This document shows positions 17,305 through 25,206 of a stretch of DNA of 64,000 nucleotides, in pieces. A program made the position numbers and the translations under genes. Numbering within the stretch: position 1 is the first letter of the stretch; each line of letters opens with the position of its first letter. Source of the stretch: Polynucleobacter nymphae (GTDB lineage: Bacteria > Pseudomonadota > Gammaproteobacteria > Burkholderiales > Burkholderiaceae); the NCBI RefSeq assembly GCF_018882155.1, contig NZ_JACVPA010000001.1, positions 1,054,001 through 1,118,000 of the forward strand, read 5' to 3'. Below the pieces are notes generated by a model that did no database searches, was not told the origin of the DNA, and worked only from the letters and a program-made list of their open reading frames with translations.

Positions 17305-18594
17305 ATGGACACCTTTTTTGACGATTGGCCTTTTTATAGCCAAGTTGCTCTAGTCGTCTTTTTACTGGCTCTTTCTGGCTTTTTCTCAATGGCCGAAACC
17401 AGCATGCTGTCATCAAATCGCCATCGCCTTCTTGCCATGGCTGGAGCTGGCAATAAAGGGGCTGCTTTAGCAGAGCGACTCCTCAAGCGCATTGATTCGC
17501 TTTTATCAGTGCTCTTAATTTCCAATAACCTCATCAACACCATTCTGCCAATCCTAGTGACTGGCATTGCCCTGCATATCTTTGGTGATAGCGGACTTGT
17601 ACTTTCTATCGCAACTTTAGTAGTTGCTTTGCTGATTATTATTTTTAGTGAAATCACCCCAAAAGTGATAGGGGCAGCCTTTCCAGAAAAGATTGCTTCT
17701 CGAGTCGGTTGGTTCATTCTGCCGCTGAGCTTTTTACTAAAACCCTTGCTGTGGTTTATTAATAGCTTTGTATCAGGCCTGATGAAGATCTTGGGGCTGC
17801 AATCTTCCTCAGATAGCAGAACCATGAGTAAAGAAGAATTGCGTAGCTTGGTGCTGGAATCCAACCGCTTTGTATCAAACCATCATCGTAATATTTTGCT
17901 AAACCTATTTAACCTAGAAAATATTACAGTTGACGATGTGATGACTCCAAGGTCGAAGATTGAAATTCTGGATCTCTCGCGACCGATTGAAGAAGTGATT
18001 CAACAGCTAGAAACCTGCTATCACAATAAGTTACCTGTCTGTGATGGTGATTCTGAGCGCATTGTGGGCATCCTTTCCGTCAAGAAGGCCTTGTCACTAT
18101 TGGGTGATACGGACTTAAAACATGAAGACTTTAAATCCTTATTAAATGAACCCTATTTTATTCCAAGTGGAACGCCAGTTCTACAACAAATGCAGTTCTT
18201 TCAAGATAATCAACAACGCTTAAGTCTGGTCGTCAATGAATATGGTGAAGTTCTTGGTCTCGTAACCTTTGAAGACATAGTGGAAGAACTCATTGGCGAA
18301 TTCACAACCTCTTTTTCTAATCTTTCAACTGATCCCCAATGGTTAGTGAATGGCACCTATCTGGCTAGCGGCACTGCATCTCTAAGAGATCTCAATCGTT
18401 TACTAAATCTCAATCTACCCTTGGATGGTCCTCGTACCCTTAATGGTCTGATCCTAGATAAGCTCGAGGCAATACCGGATCATGATGTCAGCCTACGAAT
18501 TGCAGGCATCGTAATGGAGATTGTCCAATTTGATGAGCAGGGCGTAAAGACCGTCAAGCTCTATCGACCCTCAGGCACTCAAGAGCAAGATTGA
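17305..18594 (+). CDS. CorC/HlyC-type CNNM membrane protein with CBS domains
   Basis: 429-residue UPF0053-family protein: an N-terminal DUF21 domain with about four membrane helices (SGFFSMAETSMLSSNRHRL opens it), a CBS pair (VDDVMTPRSKIEILDL and LVVNEYGEVLGLVTFEDIVE) and a C-terminal CorC_HlyC domain. Relatives affect Mg2+/Co2+ transport. The ATG at 17305 gives MDTFFDDWPFYSQ; an earlier in-frame ATG at 17251 would add a poorly fitting 18-residue leader. Its stop overlaps the TTG start of the pilB-like gene, so it seems to lead this operon. Confidence 0.88.
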   Translation: MDTFFDDWPFYSQVALVVFLLALSGFFSMAETSMLSSNRHRLLAMAGAGNKGAALAERLLKRIDSLLSVLLISNNLINTILPILVTGIALHIFGDSGLVLSIATLVVALLIIIFSEITPKVIGAAFPEKIASRVGWFILPLSFLLKPLLWFINSFVSGLMKILGLQSSSDSRTMSKEELRSLVLESNRFVSNHHRNILLNLFNLENITVDDVMTPRSKIEILDLSRPIEEVIQQLETCYHNKLPVCDGDSERIVGILSVKKALSLLGDTDLKHEDFKSLLNEPYFIPSGTPVLQQMQFFQDNQQRLSLVVNEYGEVLGLVTFEDIVEELIGEFTTSFSNLSTDPQWLVNGTYLASGTASLRDLNRLLNLNLPLDGPRTLNGLILDKLEAIPDHDVSLRIAGIVMEIVQFDEQGVKTVKLYRPSGTQEQD

Positions 18595-19670
18595 GCGGCA
18601 CTCATGATGACTCACTCATTATTCGCACCTGGCATGAAATCGCAGTTAATGCGCTGGAATCTAGGGCGAGTGATATTCATATTGAAGCTGGACCACAAGC
18701 TACTTTAGTCCGCATTCGGGTAGATGGCTTGCTGCAAGTACAAGCGCAATTTGAAATTGAGCTTCATGAACGACTAATTACTCGCATCAAGATACTAGCG
18801 CGTCTTGATATTGCTGAAAAACGCCTGCCACAAGATGGCCGACTCTTAATTGGTCCTGATTTTTCTAAACCTAATATTGATTGCCGAGTTTCGATCCTTC
18901 CTACTCTGCATGGTGAAAAAGCAGTTGTTCGAATTTTGCCCAATTGCATCAACGATCTTGCTATCGAACAAGTTGGCTTACTCCCAGAACAATTAGCAAT
19001 ATTTCAAAATGCTCTGAACCAGGTCAATGGTTTGATATTGGTAACCGGCCCTACTGGTAGCGGTAAGACCAGAACCCTCTACAGCTGTTTACGTACCCTA
19101 AATAAAAGTCATCGCAATCTTTGCTCTATAGAGGATCCGATTGAAATTCGCCTACCTGGCGTGAATCAAGTGGCGTATCACCCTCGCTCAGGCTTAGATT
19201 TTCCAACAATTATCCGCGCCCTGTTGCGGCAAGATCCAGACGTCATCATGATTGGTGAAATTCGAGATAGTGCCACTGCCCAACTTGCTATACAAGCAGC
19301 GCAAACTGGGCATCTTGTCTTGAGCACACTTCATACTCGCAATGCTAGAGGTGCATTAACTAGATTAAAAAGTTTAGGAATTGACCAAGAGTCTCTTGAA
19401 TCTTGCTTGCGTAGCGTGAGCTCACAACGCTTGGTACGAAGGATATGTCGGCAATGTCTGGCTTGTGACATAAAAGAAGTTAGCCCATGCCTTACCTGTA
19501 AAGGAGTTGGTAGCTATGGTCGCATTGGGGTACATGAAGTATTAAGCGCATCGCATTTATTTAATCCGTCTTTAAAGTATTCAAACATGTATGAGGCTGG
19601 TCTTCAATATGTCAAAGCGGGTTTGATTCAAGAGGTCGATCTACAGACTGAGGTCGGCACATGGCACTAA
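18591..19670 (+). CDS. PilB/GspE-type assembly ATPase, N-terminally short
   Basis: Cytoplasmic hexameric ATPase powering pilus or pseudopilus assembly. Motifs: SRASDIHIE (24-32), Walker A GPTGSGKT (153-160), Asp box EDPIE (181-185), Walker B LLRQDPDVIMIGEIRD (211-226), His box TGHLVLSTLHT (239-249) and a zinc-site region CRQC...CLTCKGVGSYGRIG with Cys286, 289, 300 and 303. At 359 residues it lacks the roughly 200-residue N1 domain of PilB/GspE that contacts the inner membrane platform. The only plausible start is TTG at 18591, overlapping the previous stop (TTGA); there is no alternative in-frame ATG before Walker B. Confidence 0.88.
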   Translation: MSGTHDDSLIIRTWHEIAVNALESRASDIHIEAGPQATLVRIRVDGLLQVQAQFEIELHERLITRIKILARLDIAEKRLPQDGRLLIGPDFSKPNIDCRVSILPTLHGEKAVVRILPNCINDLAIEQVGLLPEQLAIFQNALNQVNGLILVTGPTGSGKTRTLYSCLRTLNKSHRNLCSIEDPIEIRLPGVNQVAYHPRSGLDFPTIIRALLRQDPDVIMIGEIRDSATAQLAIQAAQTGHLVLSTLHTRNARGALTRLKSLGIDQESLESCLRSVSSQRLVRRICRQCLACDIKEVSPCLTCKGVGSYGRIGVHEVLSASHLFNPSLKYSNMYEAGLQYVKAGLIQEVDLQTEVGTWH

Positions 19671-20707
19671 GAAAATCGGATCAACTCACATTTGCGCAGC
19701 AGCTCTTATCACTTTTAACTGTTGGGCTTCCACTGCTAAATGCTATAGAGCTCATTCTTGTAACTAGTCCAAAACATTGGCAACGCTGTTTGAGTAATTT
19801 GCGAACTCTGTTGAGGCAAGGAGAAAGCCTGTCTCAAGCCTTGCTAGCACAGAGAAGCCAGTTTTCTGCGGAATTTATTAATCTCATTAGAGTCAGTGAG
19901 CGCACCGGAAATATTGAGCTGGCACTACAAACCATTTGCCGGCAACTTGAGGCTCAAATTGAATTACAGCGTAAGGTCCAACAAGCTTTGAGCTACCCCA
20001 TCATCACACTTGCCAGCTCCTTTCTGCTGATTCTGGTGATGATGATTTGGGTTGTGCCAGTATTTAAAGATGTCTTTGCCCACTTTCAGGCTGAGTTGCC
20101 AGCGCCTACCAAAGCGCTCATTCAGATATCTACCGTCATTGAACGTTTTTTCCTGGAAATAACGGCGCTTCTAATAAGTAGCGCTGGGATATTGCTACTC
20201 TGCTGGCTCAAAATGCCCCGCTTACAGAAAAAATGTGATCGACTGAGTTTTTGCATTCCGATGCTAGGTAAATTATTTCGCCTGGCAACACTGACCTACT
20301 GGTGCAGAACTTTGGGACATTTATTGGACTCAGGCTTAGCACTTCCCGATGCACTTCGTGTGACTGCGCAATCCTCCAATCATTGGCTTAGCCATGACCT
20401 CAGTGCAGAAGTCTTCAAGCACCTTACTAGGGGATGGCCACTGGGTGACGCACTGATTCGCGCTGACCCTAAACAGGTCTTATTTGATCTTGAAACTTTA
20501 CAATTATTACGAATCGCTGCGGAAAGTGGATCCCTTCCCCAGATGCTGGGCAAACGAGCAAATACTCTAGGCTCTCAACTCAGTAACCGCCTTAATACCT
20601 TAAGTCAAAGCTTAGAACCCTTGCTGATCATTTTTGTTGGAATTATTATTGGCAGTCTTGTCATAATCCTATATCTTCCAATCTTTAATCTAGGGCAGAT
20701 TGTGTAA
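19661..20707 (+). CDS. PilC/GspF-type inner membrane platform protein
   Basis: Polytopic platform protein of type IV pilus/type II secretion machines; it couples the ATPase to subunit assembly. Two T2SSF repeats are visible, about residues 8-130 (LTFAQQLLSLLTVGLPLLNAIE) and 215-335 (YWCRTLGHLLDSGLALPDAL). Three strongly hydrophobic helices lie at about 110-135, 165-185 and 320-342. At 348 residues it is shorter than typical PilC (about 400), mainly at the N terminus. It overlaps the ATPase gene by 10 bp and the peptidase gene by 1 bp. Confidence 0.88.
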   Translation: MALRKSDQLTFAQQLLSLLTVGLPLLNAIELILVTSPKHWQRCLSNLRTLLRQGESLSQALLAQRSQFSAEFINLIRVSERTGNIELALQTICRQLEAQIELQRKVQQALSYPIITLASSFLLILVMMIWVVPVFKDVFAHFQAELPAPTKALIQISTVIERFFLEITALLISSAGILLLCWLKMPRLQKKCDRLSFCIPMLGKLFRLATLTYWCRTLGHLLDSGLALPDALRVTAQSSNHWLSHDLSAEVFKHLTRGWPLGDALIRADPKQVLFDLETLQLLRIAAESGSLPQMLGKRANTLGSQLSNRLNTLSQSLEPLLIIFVGIIIGSLVIILYLPIFNLGQIV

Positions 20708-21207
20708 TGAGCTCTTTGGCAGTCATTGACCTGATTCGGCTTTTGCTAATTTTGGTATTGGCTTATTTAGCCTTCATTGATTTACGTACTTTTCGATTGC
20801 CTGATCTCATTACTTTGCCACTCATTTTTGTAGGCCTTTGTTTTAATGGTTTCTCAAACCTAGCATTTGTAGGCCCTCAAGAATCTATCCTTGGTGCGCT
20901 ATTGGGCTATTTATTGTTATGGCTATTGAATCACCTATATCGATACATGAAGAAGGAAGATGGCATTGGCATGGGTGACGCCAAGCTCTTAGGTGCTCTA
21001 GGTGCCTGGCTCGGTTGGAGCGCCCTGCCCGGCATCCTATTCATAGCATCAGCCTCTGGAATCCTTGGTGGCATCCTCTGGCTCAGACTCAATAAAAAAA
21101 ATCATAGGTCGCCATTTCCTTTTGGACCATTTCTGATCTTTGCTGGCATCATTGAGTTGTTATGGCCACAGTTGCTACAAAATCTACTACTGAGCAATCC
21201 GACCTAA
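20707..21207 (+). CDS. A24 prepilin peptidase, methylase domain missing
   Basis: Inner membrane aspartic protease processing type IV prepilins. The two catalytic Asp regions are present: FIDLRTFRLPDLITLPL and DGIGMGDAKLLGALGAWLG, the latter holding the GxGD motif. At 166 residues it corresponds only to the peptidase half; the N-terminal methyltransferase domain with its zinc CxxC pairs, present in PilD/GspO (about 290 residues), is absent. It is thus more like CpaA/TadV-size peptidases by length but sits in the pilB-pilC-pilD-coaE context. The ATG overlaps the stop of the platform gene (TAATG). Confidence 0.87.
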   Translation: MSSLAVIDLIRLLLILVLAYLAFIDLRTFRLPDLITLPLIFVGLCFNGFSNLAFVGPQESILGALLGYLLLWLLNHLYRYMKKEDGIGMGDAKLLGALGAWLGWSALPGILFIASASGILGGILWLRLNKKNHRSPFPFGPFLIFAGIIELLWPQLLQNLLLSNPT

Positions 21208-21848
21208 GCGCACTAAAGGGGCACATACCCCTGATTGGCTTAACCGGAGGCATTGGCTCTGGAAAAACTGTAGTCAGTGACTTGCTGGCCAAGCTTGGTG
21301 CCGGCATCGTTGACACAGACCTCATTGCCCACCAAATTACCGCGCCTAATGGGGCTGCAATCTCACTGATTGCGAAACAATTTGGTCCAGACTTTATCGG
21401 AGCTGATGGCGCACTTAATAGAGACAAGATGCGCTCCTTAGTGTTTACTAGTCCGGAAGCCAGAAAATCCCTAGAAACAATTACCCACCCACTGATACGC
21501 CAAGAAACTACTAGGCAAGCCTTGCAGTTAAATAAAGACGGTGCACCATACCTCGTCTTCGTTGTGCCCTTGCTCATTGAGTCTGGATCCTGGAAGAATC
21601 TGATTGATTGTCTAGTCGTCGTGGACTGCCCCAAAGAGACCCAAATTCAAAGAGTGATGCAGCGCAGCAATTTATCCGAAGAAGAGGTTGCAAGAATTCT
21701 GGCGGCTCAGGCTAGCCGAGAAGAGCGCCTGAAGCATGCCAATGTAGTGATTGAAAACCAGGGAAGTCTTCAGAAATTAGAGGTAGAGGTACAAAACTTG
21801 CATCAAAAAATCTTACAGATTCAGAAGGATCAACTCAGTTCGTCATAG
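21162..21848 (+). CDS. coaE: Dephospho-CoA kinase
   Basis: Last step of coenzyme A synthesis, ATP-dependent phosphorylation of dephospho-CoA. The P-loop is LTGGIGSGKT (27-36), followed by GIVDTDLIAHQIT and the lid region ITHPLIRQETTRQ. At 228 residues it has a 20-residue N-terminal leader compared with CoaE proteins that start just before the P-loop. The ATG at 21162 lies inside the prepilin peptidase gene, a 46-bp overlap, and no other ATG, GTG or TTG in frame precedes the P-loop, so the overlap appears real. Confidence 0.94.
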   Translation: MATVATKSTTEQSDLSALKGHIPLIGLTGGIGSGKTVVSDLLAKLGAGIVDTDLIAHQITAPNGAAISLIAKQFGPDFIGADGALNRDKMRSLVFTSPEARKSLETITHPLIRQETTRQALQLNKDGAPYLVFVVPLLIESGSWKNLIDCLVVVDCPKETQIQRVMQRSNLSEEEVARILAAQASREERLKHANVVIENQGSLQKLEVEVQNLHQKILQIQKDQLSSS

Positions 21849-21859
21849 AATATGGCCTT

Positions 21860-22612
21860 GTGATTGTCTACGAATACCCATTTAACGAATTAGTTCGAAG
21901 TATGCTTCGGCTGGAGTATTTGTTCGCCCGTTTTAATCACTTCCTACGCTCAGATGATCCAGAGCTTCACCATAACGCCATCTCTATTTTGTTTGATCTT
22001 GGTGATATTGGTGCAAGAGGCGATATCAAGTCTTTATTGCTCAAAGAATTCGAGCGCCAAAAATATGCGCTCAATGGTCTCAAGTCATCACAGAAGGTAG
22101 ACCAAGAAGCTCTAACCCAAACTCTGGCTGAAATTGATTGTGCTGCTAGTAGCATCAACCATTCTACTGGCAGACCCAACTCAGCCATTACTGAGAGTGA
22201 GTGGTTAAATGCGATTCGTACTCGATTGAATATTCCAGGCGGGACAAGTCCCATTGATTTACCTAGCTATCACGCGTGGAAAAATAGTCCTTCAATCGAG
22301 CGCCGCAAACTTTTAGAAAATTATGTGGCACCACTCTTGCCATGGCAAGAATCGTGTCAATTATTTTTGCGCCTATTGCGTCAGTCTGGCGAAGCAAAAG
22401 AAGTGCTTGCTAACAATGGCTCATTTCAGCAAGCGCCTTCTGGCAAGGTATATCAATTAATGCGTATTACATTGGAAGATGACGCGCTCTTCTCAGAAAT
22501 CAGCGCTAATAAATATTTACTCTCAGTACGCTTCCTAAAAGCCGATGGGGCCAAAAAGGCACAGCTTGTTAATGCGGATGTGCCATTTAAACTGACACTC
22601 TGTCAGTTTTAA
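21860..22612 (+). CDS. zapD: Cell division protein ZapD
   Basis: Cytosolic FtsZ-bundling factor (DUF1342) that stabilises the Z ring. The GTG start at 21860 gives MIVYEYPFNELVRSMLRLEYLFARF, the family N terminus, and 250 residues is the usual size. It follows coaE after 11 bp, the conserved order in beta- and gammaproteobacteria. The small yacG gene that often follows is missing: zapD runs straight into the convergent mutT gene with a 4-bp overlap. Confidence 0.93.
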   Translation: MIVYEYPFNELVRSMLRLEYLFARFNHFLRSDDPELHHNAISILFDLGDIGARGDIKSLLLKEFERQKYALNGLKSSQKVDQEALTQTLAEIDCAASSINHSTGRPNSAITESEWLNAIRTRLNIPGGTSPIDLPSYHAWKNSPSIERRKLLENYVAPLLPWQESCQLFLRLLRQSGEAKEVLANNGSFQQAPSGKVYQLMRITLEDDALFSEISANKYLLSVRFLKADGAKKAQLVNADVPFKLTLCQF

Positions 22613-23025
22613 GCCAAAGACCTTCTAAGGCACTCCAGCATTGGCCAAGCGGCTGGCAGCAAGGGGCTCACACTCGGAGCCTGAGCGTTAATGAACTCCC
22701 AAGATAGCGCTTGCCCCTCACGCCCTATAGGCTTGCCTGTCCAATCACGGATGATGCTGACATATAAGCGGACATAAGCATGTGGATAGTCATGTTCCAA
22801 GACAGTTAATTCTTGGCTAGACTGAATATCGATACCAAGTTCTTCCTGCAGCTCACGCTGTAAAGCCTGAAAAATAGTTTCACCTTTTTCAACTTTTCCA
22901 CCTGGAACTTCCCAGTAGCCAGCATATGGTTTACCTTCAGGTCTCTGACCTAAAAGATAGCGGTTTTCCCCATCTAGCAATATTCCTGCAGCAACAACAG
23001 TCACAGGACGATTCATTTCATTCAT
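22609..23025 (-). CDS. mutT: MutT-type Nudix hydrolase (8-oxo-dGTP diphosphatase)
   Basis: Nudix hydrolase of 138 residues. The Nudix box spans 42-64 (GGKVEKGETIFQALQRELQE plus ELGI), preceded by GQRPEGKPYAGYWEVPGG, the typical MutT context for sanitising oxidised guanine nucleotides. It lies 14 bp downstream of the DUF815 ATPase gene on the same strand, part of a secA-argJ-DUF815-mutT array seen in related bacteria. MutT substrate specificity is inferred from the family, not shown. Confidence 0.87.
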   Translation of the reverse strand: MNEMNRPVTVVAAGILLDGENRYLLGQRPEGKPYAGYWEVPGGKVEKGETIFQALQRELQEELGIDIQSSQELTVLEHDYPHAYVRLYVSIIRDWTGKPIGREGQALSWEFINAQAPSVSPLLPAAWPMLECLRRSLA

Positions 23026-23039
23026 AGAAATAAATCATC

Positions 23040-23897
23040 TTAAGCGTGAGAGCCAGCCCAGTGTTTTGCAAATTGCCAAGCGACACGGCCAGAACGCGAA
23101 CCGCGCTCTAGCGCCCAAACTAAGGCATCTGCACGAGCAGATTCAATTTGCGCCGTATTCAAACCAAAATGACTTAACCAATGCGCAACGATGGCCAAAT
23201 ACTCATCTTGCTTTGGCGGATAAAAGGAGAGCCACAATCCAAAACGTTCAGATAAAGAAATTTTTTCTTCTACCACCTCACCCGGATGAATCTCACCATC
23301 ATCGCTATAAGCGTAGCCTTCGTTATCCTTCATGTATTCAGGTAATAAATGGCGGCGATTTGAGGTGGCATAAATCAAAATATTATCGACTTGGGCAGAA
23401 ACAGAACCGTCAAGCGCAGATTTCATTGCCTTATATCCAGATTCACCTTCATCAAATGACAAATCATCGCAAAAAACAATGAAACGTTCAGGTCGCTCAG
23501 CCAAGATATCGGCAATATCAGCCAAGTCAGCTAAATGCTCTTTCTCAACCTCAACTAAACGCAAACCTTGGCTAGCAAACTCATGAAGGGCTGCCTTAAT
23601 GAGGGAGGATTTACCAGTCCCCCTAGCGCCTGTAAGCAATATATTATTCGCGGGCTTTTTTTCGATGAAGTGTTTGGTATTTTCACGTATAGCATCTCGT
23701 TGACGATCAATATTCTTCAAATCATCAAATGTGATATCTGAAATATGCTTCACCGGTTGCATAAAACCAATGCTGCCAAAAATACTGTCGCGCCTACGCC
23801 ATCTAAATGCGGTGGAGGAATCCCACTCCTTCTCAGTTAAAGGCTTAGGTAGGAAAGTTTCCAGATGATTTAAGAGTTGCTCTAGTTTTTCGTTCAT
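23040..23897 (-). CDS. DUF815 family AAA+ ATPase
   Basis: Predicted ATPase of 285 residues. Walker A is LLTGARGTGKSSLI (88-101), Walker B is ERFIVFCDDLSFDEGE, and a sensor-like segment DNILIYATSNRRHLLPEYM follows, with an Arg-rich C-terminal helical part (ALERGSRSGRVAWQFAKHW). This is the DUF815 family, common beside argJ and mutT in betaproteobacteria. Its function is unknown; the AAA+ fold suggests a remodelling or loader role, but nothing in the sequence identifies a partner. Confidence 0.85.
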   Translation of the reverse strand: MNEKLEQLLNHLETFLPKPLTEKEWDSSTAFRWRRRDSIFGSIGFMQPVKHISDITFDDLKNIDRQRDAIRENTKHFIEKKPANNILLTGARGTGKSSLIKAALHEFASQGLRLVEVEKEHLADLADIADILAERPERFIVFCDDLSFDEGESGYKAMKSALDGSVSAQVDNILIYATSNRRHLLPEYMKDNEGYAYSDDGEIHPGEVVEEKISLSERFGLWLSFYPPKQDEYLAIVAHWLSHFGLNTAQIESARADALVWALERGSRSGRVAWQFAKHWAGSHA

Positions 23898-23911
23898 GTT
23901 TTTCTTAACAG

Positions 23912-25147
23912 TTAAGAGCGGTAGTCAGCGTTAATTGAAACGTATTCATGAGATAAATCACACGTCCACATGGTTTGGGTGGCATTACCGCGTCCTAAGT
24001 CAATCTTCACAGTAACCTCTGAAGCCTGCATTACTCTTTGGCCATCCGCTTCCTGATAACTTGGGTTACGACCACCATCTTTGGCAACCCAAACATCACC
24101 GAGCCACATCTGCACACGACCTACATCTAAGTCGGTAATGCCTGCATATCCAATTGCCGCCAAAATACGGCCCAAATTTGGATCACTTGCAAAGAAAGCA
24201 GTTTTCACTAAAGGGGAGTGGGCAACTGCTTTTGCAACCAAACGACACTCTGCTTGGGTCTTGCCGCCTAGCACTTCAATGGTGATGAATTTAGTAGCGC
24301 CTTCACCATCACGCACAATCATTTGCGCTAACTTTTTAGCGAGGGCCATCAAGGCATCACGTACCGCTGCATAACTTGGATCTGTCGCCGATTGAATCTG
24401 GACTGCAGACTGACCGGTTGCAATGATGATGAATGAGTCATTCGTTGAGGTATCACCATCAATAGTGATGGCATTGAAAGAAAGATCAGCAATATCACGG
24501 GTGAGCTTAGTCAATAAGCCTGGGGCAAAACCGGCATCGGTTGCGATAAAACCCAACATGGTAGCCATATTCGGATGAATCATCCCAGCACCTTTACAGA
24601 TACCGGTAATCACTACTGGCCCCGCTGGTGTTGATACCGTCATTGAGCTTGCCTTAGGCTGAGTATCGGTAGTCATGATGGCCTGAGCAGCATCAAACCA
24701 ATTGTCTTCACCTAGATTGGAGACCGCCTTTGGTAAAGCACTAATTATTTTTTCAATCGGCAAGGGTTCCAGAATCACACCTGTTGAAAATGGCAGAATT
24801 TGTTCTGGATTAATCTTCAGTTCTTTAGCTAGAGCGGCACATGTTTCTAGGGCATGCTTCATGCCTGACTCACCAGTACCGGCATTGGCATTACCAGTAT
24901 TTACTACTAAAGCACGAATTTCTCCATTACGACCCTCTTGTGCTAAATGCTCACGGCAAACTTGTACAGGTGCAGCACAAAAGCGATTTAAGGTAAATAC
25001 GCCGGCAACTTGAGATCCAGGAGCCAAGGTCATCACCAATAGATCTTTACGATTTGCTTTCTTAATTCCAGCTTCAGCGATACCCATCTCAAAACCTTTG
25101 ACTGGCTTGAGATCAGCTTTTTGGGGGAGAGGTAAATTAACTGTCAT
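23912..25147 (-). CDS. argJ: Bifunctional glutamate N-acetyltransferase/N-acetylglutamate synthase
   Basis: Ornithine acetyltransferase of the cyclic arginine pathway. It self-cleaves before the nucleophilic threonine of [13 protein letters not shown] (Thr196), giving alpha and beta chains. The sequence also has [15 protein letters not shown] and the C-terminal [15 protein letters not shown]. At 411 residues it has standard length. It follows secA by 59 bp on the same strand; a weak hairpin in that gap has no clear U-tract, so read-through is likely. Confidence 0.95.
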   Translation of the reverse strand: MTVNLPLPQKADLKPVKGFEMGIAEAGIKKANRKDLLVMTLAPGSQVAGVFTLNRFCAAPVQVCREHLAQEGRNGEIRALVVNTGNANAGTGESGMKHALETCAALAKELKINPEQILPFSTGVILEPLPIEKIISALPKAVSNLGEDNWFDAAQAIMTTDTQPKASSMTVSTPAGPVVITGICKGAGMIHPNMATMLGFIATDAGFAPGLLTKLTRDIADLSFNAITIDGDTSTNDSFIIIATGQSAVQIQSATDPSYAAVRDALMALAKKLAQMIVRDGEGATKFITIEVLGGKTQAECRLVAKAVAHSPLVKTAFFASDPNLGRILAAIGYAGITDLDVGRVQMWLGDVWVAKDGGRNPSYQEADGQRVMQASEVTVKIDLGRGNATQTMWTCDLSHEYVSINADYRS

Positions 25148-25206
25148 AGTCTGACAATTGTAGATGAGGGTTTAAAGAGGCGCTAGCTAACACCTTTAGG
25201 CAGGGT

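Noticed and set aside
17334..17864. 176-codon open frame on the minus strand
   Set aside because: It lies antisense within the CorC-type gene, has a composition typical of shadow frames and matches no family.
21149..21634. 161-codon frame antisense to coaE
   Set aside because: Serine-rich shadow of a conserved gene.
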